From NCBI RefSeq assembly GCF_020010925.1, contig NZ_JAGJBZ010000002.1:1612001-1676000 (forward strand): a stretch of 64,000 nucleotides of DNA, given 5' to 3'. Positions within the stretch are counted from its first letter, which is position 1. Each line of letters begins with the position of its first letter. Positions 43,355 through 52,912 of this stretch are shown in pieces. A program made the position numbers and the translations under genes. The notes beneath the pieces were generated by a model. That model was not told the origin of the DNA, did no database searches, and saw only the letters and a program-made list of their open reading frames with translations. This DNA comes from Streptomyces griseiscabiei (GTDB lineage Bacteria; Actinomycetota; Actinomycetes; Streptomycetales; Streptomycetaceae).

Positions 43355-45993
43355 CAGGTGGCCTCGGGGACGGAGCCGGGACCGGGCCCGCCCGGGCCGC
43401 CGGACGAGCCCAGACAGATGTTCTTCAGCTGGAGCAGCCGCTGCCGTTCCTGCGCGGCCTGCGACTGGACCTGCTGCGGATCCCGGGCGATCAGGGACCC
43501 CAGCCCGCTGAGCCGCTGCCCGATGTCCTCCACCTCCACGCGGTGCGCGGGCGTGGCGGCGGCGGACGCCTGCACCAGCCTGCGCACCTCCGCCAGGGCC
43601 TCCTCGGCGGCCCCCAGCATGGCCGTGGCCCGCTCCGTCTCGCTGATCGGCTGTTCCTTGCGCTGCTGCCGGAACGCCACGGTCCGCAGATGGTCGAAGA
43701 TGTGCTGGAGCTGGGTGATGACCTCCGAGTACGACCGCTGGTCCCCGGCGGTCAACGCCCCCTCGCCGTGCTCGCGCTGGGCCTCGACGGCGAGTGCGAT
43801 CTCCCGTTCGTCGTGCGGGGTCCCGGTCTCGGCGCCGACCATCGTCACATACCGGTTGAGTTCGACGCAGTCCTTGACGAGCCGCTCGAAGTCGGCCCTG
43901 GGCGGCTGCAGTTCCCCGCCCTCGTGCTTGCGGACGGAGTCGGCGATCGCCTGCATCTGCTCGAACTCATGGCCGGCGATCGCGGTCTCGCCCCGGTCGA
44001 CCGCCGTCATGAAGGCTTCCTTCGCCATGTCCATCTGGACCTGCTTCACGTTCCGTTCGCCGGCGGGCAGGAACTCGACGTCCTCCTCGAAGCGGCGCAG
44101 CAGCTCGGCGACCTCCGCGCTGCCCGGCAGCCCGGCCTCCGGCGGCACCTCGACGACCGCCTCGAACGGGTGGTCGCCGATGGAACCGCGCACGGTGATG
44201 AGCGCGTGCACGTCCATCTCCACGTCGAGGTCGATGGCCGTGCCCCGGGGCGTGGAGGACGGCACCGGCACCTTGATGACCTGGATCTGCCGGGAGTGCT
44301 GGAAGAGCCGGAACTCCACGGTGGTGGTGTCACCGGGGTGGCGGAAGTCGTAGCGGTCCTTGAACGGCAGCGGGCGCAGCGCCGGGACCAGCACATCGCG
44401 CTGGGTGCGCCCCTCCCGGGTCACCTCCAGCAGGATCGGCTTGGCGTTGATGGCCGCGCTGGTCGTACTGCCCCCGGGCTTGGCCGCGGTGACCCGGTCG
44501 TGGACCACCGCGCGTCCGACGGTCGCCAGCAGTTCGCCGTCGGCGTCGAACACGTCCACGGTGAGCAGACCCTGCGCGTCGGGCCGCACGGGAATGCGGG
44601 TAAACGCGAAGCCGCCGTCCGCCTTGATCGGCGCCTCGTCCTCGTACTCGTCGGTCGCGAGCCGCACGGAGCCGCCCGTGAGATCGAGACCCGGATCGAG
44701 CGCCTCGACCGTCCCGCCGACCACCGTACGGTCCGAGGCGGTGACCACGGTGCCGCGGAAACTCACCCGGACCGTCCGCTCCTCGTTCAGGATGTCCAGG
44801 CCGCCGACCGCCGCGGCCCGCACCGCCGCGCCCAGCGCGACGACCGTGTCCACCTGCTCGTACACCGGCTCGGCGCACTTGGCGCGCGGCGCGCCCGGGT
44901 CGGGGTCGGGAGAGCCGGGGGCGAGCGCGCAGAACCGGCTCCGCACCATCTCCCGGACCAGCGGCAGATGGGTGGACCCGCCGGCCAGGATGATCTGGTC
45001 CACGTCGGCCAGGGTGATCCCGGCCTCCCGGGTCGCCTGGTCCAGCGCCTCGTCGCAGTACTGGAAGGTGCGCTCCAGGACGGGCCGGGCGATCGCCTCC
45101 AGCTGCGCGCGGTCCACGACCGTGTCGATGACGACCCGCTGCCCCTCCTTGTCGGTCAGCCCGCCGGAGTCGCGGAGCATGAACTCCGTACGGTCCGACA
45201 GCCCCTTCTTCACGGACTCCGCGAGGGACCGCAGCCGCCGGAAACGCAGCCGGTCCTCCGCGTCGTCCTCCAGGTCCAGATCCATGGCCCAGTCGTCGTC
45301 GAGGATCAACTGCTGGAGATGGTGGGCGAGTTCGGTGTCGATGTCGTCCCCGCCGAGCATGGTGTTGCCGCTGATGCCGAGCACCTTGAAGTCGGCGGCC
45401 TTGCAGCGCACCACGCTCACGTCGAAGGTGCCGCCGCCGAGGTCGTAGACGAGGAAGACACCGTCCCGGATGCCGGTCCGCCAGCAGTGGTAGCTCGCGG
45501 CGGCCGTCGGCTCGTGCAGCAGGTCCACCACCCGCAGCCCGGCGCTCTCCGCCGCCTTGCGGGTGGCGTCGATCTGCGGCTGGTCGAAGTAGGCCGGCAC
45601 GGTGACCACGGCACGGTCGACGACCCAGCGCACGTCCGGGGTGTCGAACTCCGCGACGTCCTGCTCGATCTGCCGCTTCATCTCCTTCAGGATCTCCGCC
45701 GAGATCGCGACGGGCGTGCGCTCCTCGCCCGCCAGCGTCACCGTCCGGCGCGATCCCATCAGGCGTTTGACGGAGGTGACCGGTTCCGGCTCGCTGCCCA
45801 CCCGCGCGAACGCCTTGCGCCCGACGACCAGTTCACCGCCGCGGGGACTGAGCCACACACAACTCGGTGTCGTACGGGCGTTCATGGCGTCCCGGTGGAT
45901 CACGATGTCGGTGTCGGTCGGATTCATCACCGCCACCGCGCTGTTGGTGGTCCCCAGATCGATCCCGACGGCCTTGCTCACGTACTGCGTCAT
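43354..45993 (-). CDS. Enlarged Hsp70-family chaperone
   Basis: An 879-residue Hsp70, about 240 longer than DnaK. The ATPase domain has GIDLGTTNSAVAV (phosphate 1), VYDLGGGTFDVSVV (phosphate 2) and ILAGGSTHLPLV (adenosine). After residue ~420 the substrate part includes an Ig-like insert (TGGSVRLATDEYEDEAPIKA … LLTVDVFDADGELL) and a long coiled-coil-like C-terminal region, with no DnaK-type acidic tail. The ATG at 45993 overlaps the grpE-like stop by four bases. It probably works with the GrpE-like and J-like proteins of the same operon, separately from housekeeping DnaK. Confidence 0.88.
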   Translation of the reverse strand: MTQYVSKAVGIDLGTTNSAVAVMNPTDTDIVIHRDAMNARTTPSCVWLSPRGGELVVGRKAFARVGSEPEPVTSVKRLMGSRRTVTLAGEERTPVAISAEILKEMKRQIEQDVAEFDTPDVRWVVDRAVVTVPAYFDQPQIDATRKAAESAGLRVVDLLHEPTAAASYHCWRTGIRDGVFLVYDLGGGTFDVSVVRCKAADFKVLGISGNTMLGGDDIDTELAHHLQQLILDDDWAMDLDLEDDAEDRLRFRRLRSLAESVKKGLSDRTEFMLRDSGGLTDKEGQRVVIDTVVDRAQLEAIARPVLERTFQYCDEALDQATREAGITLADVDQIILAGGSTHLPLVREMVRSRFCALAPGSPDPDPGAPRAKCAEPVYEQVDTVVALGAAVRAAAVGGLDILNEERTVRVSFRGTVVTASDRTVVGGTVEALDPGLDLTGGSVRLATDEYEDEAPIKADGGFAFTRIPVRPDAQGLLTVDVFDADGELLATVGRAVVHDRVTAAKPGGSTTSAAINAKPILLEVTREGRTQRDVLVPALRPLPFKDRYDFRHPGDTTTVEFRLFQHSRQIQVIKVPVPSSTPRGTAIDLDVEMDVHALITVRGSIGDHPFEAVVEVPPEAGLPGSAEVAELLRRFEEDVEFLPAGERNVKQVQMDMAKEAFMTAVDRGETAIAGHEFEQMQAIADSVRKHEGGELQPPRADFERLVKDCVELNRYVTMVGAETGTPHDEREIALAVEAQREHGEGALTAGDQRSYSEVITQLQHIFDHLRTVAFRQQRKEQPISETERATAMLGAAEEALAEVRRLVQASAAATPAHRVEVEDIGQRLSGLGSLIARDPQQVQSQAAQERQRLLQLKNICLGSSGGPGGPGPGSVPEAT

Positions 45994-46679
45994 ACGTCGT
46001 CCCCTGCGTCCTGTGCTGCGTCTGCCGCGGCCACGGTGTCCTCCGTGTCCCCCGCCTCGTCTGCCGGCGCGCCCGACGGGGCGCCCATGATCACTTGCCC
46101 CAGCCGTACGACCGTGCCGCGGTCGAGCACGATCGGCTCCACGGTCTCCGCCACCACCTCGGCGGTGAACTCGGGCCCGTACCGCCACCCGGCGATGTCG
46201 ACGACGTCGGCGACCGACTCGTACGGCTCGCCGACGGGGTCCCGTGTGGTGATGCCCGCCGTGTGCAGGGGCTCCCGCACCTGCTTGCCCGCCACGGCGA
46301 GACGGCGGCCCAGCGACCTGTCGCCCGCGGCCTCCAGCGGACCGGCCGCCGCCCGGGCCAGCTGCTCCAACCGCGCCACGTGCACGGCCAGTTCGATCAG
46401 GACCTGACGGGCCGCCGCGGTCTCCTTGCGGACCCGGTTGCCCTCGTCCTGGAGATCGGACCAGTACCGCTGGAGCAGGACGGCCATCTCCCGGCCGGGG
46501 CTCACCGGGTCCGCCGCCTCGGCACCCTCGGGGACCGGACGCGGCTCGAACTCGTCCCAGCCGACCGGAGTCGAGCCGACCGGAGTCGAGCCGACCGGAG
46601 TCGGGTCGGCCGGAGTCGGGTCGGCCGGGGGCGGGTCGGCCGGGGCCGTGCCAGGGGCCGTGTCAGCCGAAGAGGACAT
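45990..46679 (-). CDS. GrpE-like nucleotide exchange factor
   Basis: A 229-residue GrpE-like protein. A low-complexity Pro-rich N-terminal region made of five-residue repeats (ADPTP, VGSTP) precedes a helical part (LLQRYWSDLQDEGNRVRKET … LIELAVHVARLEQLARAA) and a C-terminal beta part (GPEFTAEVVAETVEPIVLDR … TVVRLGQVIMG). This layout fits GrpE, which resets Hsp70 by ADP release. It overlaps the genes on both sides (17 bases with the TPR/J gene, four with hsp70), so expression is coupled. Confidence 0.75.
   Translation of the reverse strand: MSSSADTAPGTAPADPPPADPTPADPTPVGSTPVGSTPVGWDEFEPRPVPEGAEAADPVSPGREMAVLLQRYWSDLQDEGNRVRKETAAARQVLIELAVHVARLEQLARAAAGPLEAAGDRSLGRRLAVAGKQVREPLHTAGITTRDPVGEPYESVADVVDIAGWRYGPEFTAEVVAETVEPIVLDRGTVVRLGQVIMGAPSGAPADEAGDTEDTVAAADAAQDAGDDV
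46561..46650. repeat. Six 15-bp tandem repeats in the grpE-like gene
   Basis: Units of the form CCGACCGGAGTCGAG run in phase from 46561 to about 46650, the last ones diverging to TCGGCCGGGGGCGGG. They encode repeated five-residue units in the N-terminal linker. The 15-bp period keeps the frame, so copy number could vary without breaking the gene. Confidence 0.8.
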
Positions 46680-49600
46680 CGCGTGCCTCCAGCGGGGGGC
46701 GCTCCAGGTACAGCGGCACCGGGGGACGGTCCAGGGCGGGCCGGATGTCGACCTCCGGTGGCGTCAGCATGCCGTCCAGCAGCCGCCGGGCCACCGCGGT
46801 GAGATCGAAGTCCGCCGCCCGGGGCGCCCCCGCCGGGTCCGGCCGGGACGCGAACACGACCGGACGGCGGCCGTACTGCTTGGCGAAGTCCTCCCACCGC
46901 TCGCCCCGGTAGTCCGCGCCCGGAGCCTCCAGCAGCGCGTGCAGCCGCCGCTTCCCGGGCGGGCCCATCAACTCGTCCTTGGCCCACTCGGCGAGCGCGC
47001 CCGCCTCGTGCGCCCCGGTCAGGGAGAGCTCCCGGAAACGCTCCGCCACCTCCTCGTCGTCCGCCGACAGGGAAAGCCCGAGGACATGAAAGGGATTCGG
47101 CTTCATAGGACTTCTGTCTCTCCTGTCTCTGCTGTCTCTCCTGGTGCCGCCGGGTTTCCTTTTCGCTCTCCTGGCTCTCCCCGGCCGGTCCGAGCCCTCG
47201 TCGACATCCCCGCCGGGCGGCCAGGACGTGTACGCGCCCTGCTCCAGAAGCTCGGCCGCGTTGTCGTCGCCGGGGTCCCATCGCAGGGCCTGCCGGTACA
47301 TGTGGGAGGCGGAAGCGCTGTCGGCCGCCACGAACAGCCCGAGGTACTTGTAGTGGATGCACAGCGCCCGGTTGCCCGGCAGATGGCCCTTGCCCGGAGT
47401 GCAGAACGGGGCGAGCCCGTCGGCGAACTCACGTGCCCTGCCGATCACCTTGCGCAGTTCCGCGGTCCGTTTCATCTGGTAGAGGCAGTGCTGCAGACTG
47501 TTGTGCCAGTCGAGCGCGGTCCGCAGCAGCCGGGGCAGCGGCACACCGAGACCGGTCAGGGGTCTCAGCGCGTCGATACCGGACTCGTAGTCCTTGTCGA
47601 TGCCCTCGGCGAGCCCCTCGATGGCGACCGGGTCATTGAGCGCCTTCTCGGCGGTCAGGACCGCCTCGGCACACCACTCGTCGGTGACCGCGCCGGCCAG
47701 CGCCGAGATCTCGGCCCAGCGCCGCGCGTCGACCGTCACGGACCAGCCGAAGCCGAACTCGCCCAGCAGGCCGCGCACTTCGGACTCGTCCATGCGCACG
47801 GCCACCAGCACCCGCAGATGCAGCCGGGCGGTGTCCCGCTCCCCGGCCCGGAGCGCCTCGGCGCCCAGTCTGCGGTGCAGGGCGAACAGTTCCCGGCACA
47901 CCGTGGTACGCAGCAGGGTCTCCTCCTCGGGCGCGGCGGGCTCCTCGCCGTGCTGCTCCCAGAACCGCTCCGAGGCCAGCAGCAGGGTCCACAGCACGGT
48001 CGCCCGGGCGAGGTGCCCGCCCCCGTGGACGGCGTCCGCCGGTCCGCCCAGTGCCGTGCCCCGGTGCAGCAGGGCCAGGGTGTGGTGGAGACGGACGTCG
48101 TACGCCCAGGTCCGCAGGCCGTCCGCCCAGCACCGTTCGACGCGCGGGGACTCGGCCGTCCGCAGGGCGTCGGTCAGTTCGGGATCCGCGCGGACCGACG
48201 CCTCCAGGGCCGCGTAGCGGCCGGGCCGCTCCCAGGGGACGGGCTCCCCCTCCGCGCCGGGGAAGACCCGGTCCAGCAGACGGTGGACGCAGGTGTCCAG
48301 CTCCAGGCCTCGCGCGAGCGCCTCGATCCTGCCCCGGGAGGGCAGCCGACGCGTCGTGGGCCCGGCCGGCCGGAGCACGGCGGCGGCCCGGTGCAGGAAC
48401 CCGGCGCCGCGCAACAGCTCCCCGGCCCGGTGGGCGGCCACCGCGAGATGGCAGAGCGACAGGACGTACCGGGTCCGGACCTCACCGTCGTCGCGCCCCT
48501 CCCGCTCCGCCTCCCGCAGGGCCCGCTCCCACAGCTCCGCCGCCGTCGCGAAGTCCCCGAGGGCCGCCGCGCAGTTCCCGAGGACCCCCGCCCCGACCGG
48601 AGCCGGCTCGGCCCCCGCGAGCCCCTTCACCCACTCCAGCAGCCCCTGCCCGTCACCGCCCCGCCCTCGCCCCCGCGCCCCACCGCCCTTCCGCCGTCCC
48701 GACGGGCCACCGGCCCCGCGCCCGCCCGCCGCGCCGCCACGCGCACCGCCCGCCCTGCCTCCCGCCGCCCCGCTCTCCGCGGCGTGGGCGAACAGCGCGG
48801 GAAGGAGGTGGGCGAGGTCGGTGACCGTGGACAGGTCGTAGTGGGGTGCCGCCGCGGAGAGCAGTTCCAGGGACCGCAGGGGGTCGCTCTCCACGAGGCC
48901 CGCCGCGTGCACGACCCGGAACAGTGCCGCCCGCTCCCCGGCTCCGACCGGCGGCGGTGCCGAGGGCGGACGGCCCTCCAGCGCGTCGGCGAGCACACCG
49001 CACAGCTCACCGTCCGCCGGCGCCGCCCTCAACTCCCGTACGGCGGCGGCCCGATCGCCCCGCGTCAGCTCTCCCACGGCGGAGGCGAGCGCCAGCACCG
49101 GCTGTGTCCCCGGCCGTGTCCGCTGCCGCGGCACCGCCCCTTCGGCCGGGCTCCGCTCGTCGGACAGCCGCCCCTCGTCGGTCGGTCGCGCCTCGTCGGT
49201 CGGCCGTACCGTGCCGGACGGGCCCGTCTCGTCGAATCGCGCGGTGTCGTCGAATCGCCCCGTCCCGTCCGGTCGCTGTCCCGCCGGGGCCGGCGGGTGT
49301 CCGGTGGGTGAGTGGGCCAGTGCCGCGGCGCCGGCCCGGTCGGCGAGGGTGTGCAGCTCGGGCAGGGGGTGACGGCCGGCCAGGGTCCGGACCAGATGGG
49401 CCAGGGCGTCCCGGCGGTAGGGCGTCGTGCCGCGCATGCTGGCCGCGGTGAGGGCGGTGGCCAGGACGGTCACGGCCTCGGGGGGCGGGTCGTCGGACTC
49501 CTCCAGCAGCGCGACCAGCCGCCGGCACAGCTCGGGGTCGGCGGTTTCGGGGTCCTCGGCCAGCAGCGCCAGCCCGAGGACCCACTCCGCCCAGGGGTGC

Positions 49601-51603
49601 TGCCGCACGGAGGGGGACAGCACGGCGGGTCCGTCGCCGGACGCGACGGCGGTGGCGTGGGCGACCGTCCGCGCGGCCCGCTCCAGCACCGCCGCGTCCG
49701 CCGGCACCGCGTCCGGCGCGGTCGCGAGGGCCCGGCCCAGCTCCCTGGCCGCCCGCCGCGCGTGGTACGGCGCGTCCTCGGGGTCCTCGGTGCCGCCCTC
49801 CCCGGCGAAGCGGTGCAGCCGGAGCGCGCCGAGCGCGTACGGCACCTGCGGCAGCCGGTGGGCCGTCAGCCGCCCCAGCCCCTCCTCGACCACCCCGTCC
49901 GCCGCACCGCCGACCGCCTCGGCCCACACCCGCAGCAACTCCGCCTTCTCACCGCCCAGTCCGGCGAGCAACCGCCCCGCCCTCGCCGGACGCAGCTCCT
50001 CCAGGTGGTGCGCCGCCAGCACCAGCACCGCCCGACCGTGCCCGAGCGAGCGGGCCTCCTCCAGCAGCCGCCGCCCCTCCTCCGGATTCCGGCGCAGCGC
50101 CAGCAGCCCCGACCACAGCAGCCGGTCGGCCCGCGGCAGCCGCCGGTACAGCGGCTCCGTGAGCAGTGCGGCCATCTCCGCCGCTCCCGTCGCCCGGCCG
50201 TACGCCGCCCCCAGGACCGTACGCAGCGCCTCCAGCCGTCTCGGCGCGCCCCGGCCCTCTGCGGGCAGTACCGCTTCTCCCCGGTCCGGCGGGTCGGGGC
50301 GCCGGCGGCCCTCGGCCAGGTCACGGCGGACCCGGCCGACGCGCTCGTAGCCGGGCGGCACGGCCGCCGCCGCGTGTTCGGCGGCGGTGCCGGTCAGCGC
50401 GTGCGGTTCGGTGTCCAGCAGCAGGCGGGCCAGCGCCCAGTCGTCCGGGTCGCCGGTCATCCGTTCGATGAGGAGCCGGAGTCCGGCGCGGTCGCCGGTC
50501 AGATACAGCGACCAGGCGGCGTGGTACCGCCAGGCGGCGGCCGGGGACTCGCCCCGGGTGAGGGGGACGAGGAGATCGCGGGCCCGCGCGGCGTCACCCT
50601 CCAGCAGTCGCAGACGGCCCCGGGCGTAGTCGAGCCAGGGGCCCACCTGGTGGGACGGGGGCGGCGCGGCCAGCCGGGCGGCCGGGACGGGAGGCGGCCG
50701 GTCGGAGTCCTCGTCGAACCAGGCCAGCACCCGCCCGAGTCGGGCCGTGGCGGCGAGGCCGGGTGCGGCGAGTTCCTGGCCCCCCGATGCCTGGCCCCCC
50801 ACGCCCGCGTCGGCCTGCTCCGCCGCGTCGAACGCCCACCCCGGGACCTCGGCGGCCAGGCCCGCCCGGATGCAGGAGAGCAGGAGCCCGAGGAGCGCGA
50901 TCGTGTCGTGGGGGTCGGCGATGCGGGCGGCCAGGAAGTGCGCCCGGGCCGCGTCGAGTTCCCCGGTGACGCGCAACGCGTGCAGCCCGGCCGCGCGGTC
51001 CGCGCCCGGCAGCCCGGTCGCGGCCAGCGAGGACGCCTGCCGCAACCGCTCCGCGTCCGAGGAGAAGTCCACCCGCAGCACCTCGGCGGCGAGCGCCAGC
51101 ACCGCCGGGGGCCGTGGCCCGGACCGGCCCAGCAGGTCCGCGCAGACCTCGATCCGGGGCGCGTCCCGCGGTCCGGAGCGGGCCAGCTCGTCCGCGACCG
51201 AGGCCCTCGCCGTGTCCCGCAGCGACTCCGTCCAGTACAGCCGGGTCAGCAGGTCGCAGGCCGGCGTCTCCTCGCCGCGTCCGAACCGCGCCGCGGCGAG
51301 CGGCCGTACGGCCTCGTCGAGCGGAACGCCGTCACCGGCCCCCGCCACGCGCCCGGAGAGCGCCTCCAGCGCCCCGAAGTCGTCCTCGGTCAGCAGCGGC
51401 CGGTACGGCGGCCCGGTCACGGACCGTACGAAGTCGACGTAGAACGGGGCGACGGCCTCGGGGCGTCTCTCCCACTGCGCCCAGATCCTGCGCAGCTTCG
51501 TCAGACCGCTGTGCGGATCGGGGTCCTGGAGAGCCGTCTGCCACTGTCTGCGCAGTCGGCCCGAGGACGAGAAGAAGTCACCGAAGGACGTGGGCGCGCT
51601 CAT
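46663..51603 (-). CDS. Giant helical-repeat (TPR-like) protein with C-terminal J-like domain
   Basis: A 1646-residue protein. Most of it is Ala/Leu/Arg-rich helical repeats (for example ARDLLVPLTRGESPAAAWRY, RHLLEEARSLGHGRAVLVLA-like pairs), interrupted by Asp/Glu-Arg and Gly-rich linkers. The last ~147 residues begin MKPNPFHVLGLSLSADDEEV and look like a J domain, but the HPD tripeptide needed to stimulate Hsp70 is absent. That part starts at an in-frame ATG (47106) preceded by a purine-rich tract with AGGAGA, so it might also be made as a separate protein. Start ATG 51603 lies ten bases after the kinase stop. Confidence 0.75.
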   Translation of the reverse strand: MSAPTSFGDFFSSSGRLRRQWQTALQDPDPHSGLTKLRRIWAQWERRPEAVAPFYVDFVRSVTGPPYRPLLTEDDFGALEALSGRVAGAGDGVPLDEAVRPLAAARFGRGEETPACDLLTRLYWTESLRDTARASVADELARSGPRDAPRIEVCADLLGRSGPRPPAVLALAAEVLRVDFSSDAERLRQASSLAATGLPGADRAAGLHALRVTGELDAARAHFLAARIADPHDTIALLGLLLSCIRAGLAAEVPGWAFDAAEQADAGVGGQASGGQELAAPGLAATARLGRVLAWFDEDSDRPPPVPAARLAAPPPSHQVGPWLDYARGRLRLLEGDAARARDLLVPLTRGESPAAAWRYHAAWSLYLTGDRAGLRLLIERMTGDPDDWALARLLLDTEPHALTGTAAEHAAAAVPPGYERVGRVRRDLAEGRRRPDPPDRGEAVLPAEGRGAPRRLEALRTVLGAAYGRATGAAEMAALLTEPLYRRLPRADRLLWSGLLALRRNPEEGRRLLEEARSLGHGRAVLVLAAHHLEELRPARAGRLLAGLGGEKAELLRVWAEAVGGAADGVVEEGLGRLTAHRLPQVPYALGALRLHRFAGEGGTEDPEDAPYHARRAARELGRALATAPDAVPADAAVLERAARTVAHATAVASGDGPAVLSPSVRQHPWAEWVLGLALLAEDPETADPELCRRLVALLEESDDPPPEAVTVLATALTAASMRGTTPYRRDALAHLVRTLAGRHPLPELHTLADRAGAAALAHSPTGHPPAPAGQRPDGTGRFDDTARFDETGPSGTVRPTDEARPTDEGRLSDERSPAEGAVPRQRTRPGTQPVLALASAVGELTRGDRAAAVRELRAAPADGELCGVLADALEGRPPSAPPPVGAGERAALFRVVHAAGLVESDPLRSLELLSAAAPHYDLSTVTDLAHLLPALFAHAAESGAAGGRAGGARGGAAGGRGAGGPSGRRKGGGARGRGRGGDGQGLLEWVKGLAGAEPAPVGAGVLGNCAAALGDFATAAELWERALREAEREGRDDGEVRTRYVLSLCHLAVAAHRAGELLRGAGFLHRAAAVLRPAGPTTRRLPSRGRIEALARGLELDTCVHRLLDRVFPGAEGEPVPWERPGRYAALEASVRADPELTDALRTAESPRVERCWADGLRTWAYDVRLHHTLALLHRGTALGGPADAVHGGGHLARATVLWTLLLASERFWEQHGEEPAAPEEETLLRTTVCRELFALHRRLGAEALRAGERDTARLHLRVLVAVRMDESEVRGLLGEFGFGWSVTVDARRWAEISALAGAVTDEWCAEAVLTAEKALNDPVAIEGLAEGIDKDYESGIDALRPLTGLGVPLPRLLRTALDWHNSLQHCLYQMKRTAELRKVIGRAREFADGLAPFCTPGKGHLPGNRALCIHYKYLGLFVAADSASASHMYRQALRWDPGDDNAAELLEQGAYTSWPPGGDVDEGSDRPGRARRAKRKPGGTRRDSRDRRDRSPMKPNPFHVLGLSLSADDEEVAERFRELSLTGAHEAGALAEWAKDELMGPPGKRRLHALLEAPGADYRGERWEDFAKQYGRRPVVFASRPDPAGAPRAADFDLTAVARRLLDGMLTPPEVDIRPALDRPPVPLYLERPPLEARDVLFG

Positions 51604-51613
51604 GACGTCGTCC

Positions 51614-52912
51614 TCACCCCCTGTCGTTCTCGCGTCGCAGCAGATCCTCGAAGTGTCGGGCCTGGTAGCCGTTCCCGGCCCGCCGGTAGGCGTCGGCCGT
51701 CCGTGTCAGCAGGGCGTGACGCTCCCTGCGGGTCCGCAGCAGCGCGCTGGCGCGCACCAGCTGCCAGGACTCGGCCAGCCGCCGGGCCGCGCCGGCCGGG
51801 TCGCCGCGTGTGTCGAGCAGCCCGGCGAGTTCGTGCAGCAGCGCCAGCCGGACGGCGGGGGAGGGGTTCTCCGCACCGGAGTCCAGACAGGCGCGCAGGG
51901 TGTCGCAGGCCCCGGCCGGGTCACCGGCGGCGGCCTGCTCACGGGCCCGCTCCAGCGCGTTCGCGCCGGGCGGCGGACGGCGGGGCCCCGCCTCGGCCTC
52001 GGCCAGCGCGTCCAGGAGCTCCGTCGCACTGCGGAAGCGCCGCACGGGATCGAACTCCAGACAGCGCAGCACCACGGCGTCGATCTCGCGGGTCACGGTG
52101 TTGTTCAGCCGGGACGGCGGGGCCGGCGCCCGGCCGTCCCGCTTCCGCCGGTACAGCCAGTCGCCGTGCAGGGCGTCCGGCAGCTCGGGGGGCGGCACCA
52201 GATGCTCGTAGGGGTGCCGCCCGGTCAGTCCCTCGTACATCAGCACCCCGAGGGAGTACAGGTCCGAGGCGGGCACGCTCTCCCCCTGCGAGGTCTCCGG
52301 CGCCATGTAGGTGAGGGTGCCGGCGACTCCCGGCACGGTCCCGGACTCCAGCAGTCTGGCGGCCAGGCCGAAGTCGATCAGCCGTACGGTCAGATCCGTG
52401 CCGAGCAGGACGTTGTCCGGTTTGAGGTCGCGGTGCAGCAACGGCTGGTCCAGGGCGTGCAGTCCGCGCAGCGCCACACAGATCTGCCGTGCCCAGAGGA
52501 ACAGCTGCTTCGCGGAGACCGTCCGCCGGCTGCTGAACTGGTCGGCGAGGGTGGTGCCCGGTACGTACTCCATCACCAGGAACGCCCGGCCGCCGGCGTC
52601 CCGGGCCAGGCCGCCGTCGTACACATGGACGAGGTGGCGGCGGGCCTCGGCGTCGGTCATGCCGTCCATCGCCTCGGCCAGCCGCAGGACGTCGGAGAAC
52701 CGGTGCCGCGCGTCCTCCTCGGTCATGCCCGTCTCCCGGGAGATCTTGCAGGCGACCCGCCGCACGGGCCGGCCGAGGATGCGCTGCTCGCTGAGGAACA
52801 CCGCGCCGAACGCGCCGCCGCCCACCCACTCGGTGAGCAGATACCGGTCGTCGATCACCTGTCCCTCGAACGACCGCAGGTCCGTCCTGGCGCCACCTCC
52901 ACCGTCACCCAT
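51614..52912 (-). CDS. Soluble Ser/Thr protein kinase with TPR-like tail
   Basis: A 432-residue kinase without transmembrane helix. Gly loop VGGGAFGAVF (30-39), Lys56, HRD (160-162) and DFG (180-182) are intact, so it should be active. Residues ~330-432 are helical and TPR-like. It overlaps the ClpA/B-like gene by eight bases and is followed closely by the giant repeat protein, so it belongs to the chaperone operon. It probably phosphorylates a chaperone component or the CHAT protein; this is inferred from position only. Confidence 0.9.
   Translation of the reverse strand: MGDGGGGARTDLRSFEGQVIDDRYLLTEWVGGGAFGAVFLSEQRILGRPVRRVACKISRETGMTEEDARHRFSDVLRLAEAMDGMTDAEARRHLVHVYDGGLARDAGGRAFLVMEYVPGTTLADQFSSRRTVSAKQLFLWARQICVALRGLHALDQPLLHRDLKPDNVLLGTDLTVRLIDFGLAARLLESGTVPGVAGTLTYMAPETSQGESVPASDLYSLGVLMYEGLTGRHPYEHLVPPPELPDALHGDWLYRRKRDGRAPAPPSRLNNTVTREIDAVVLRCLEFDPVRRFRSATELLDALAEAEAGPRRPPPGANALERAREQAAAGDPAGACDTLRACLDSGAENPSPAVRLALLHELAGLLDTRGDPAGAARRLAESWQLVRASALLRTRRERHALLTRTADAYRRAGNGYQARHFEDLLRRENDRG

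Noticed and set aside
43543..49311. Long plus-strand frames opposite hsp70, grpE and the giant repeat protein
   Set aside because: They are Arg/Pro/Gly-rich with no family motifs; the minus-strand frames contain intact Hsp70, GrpE-like and J-like features.
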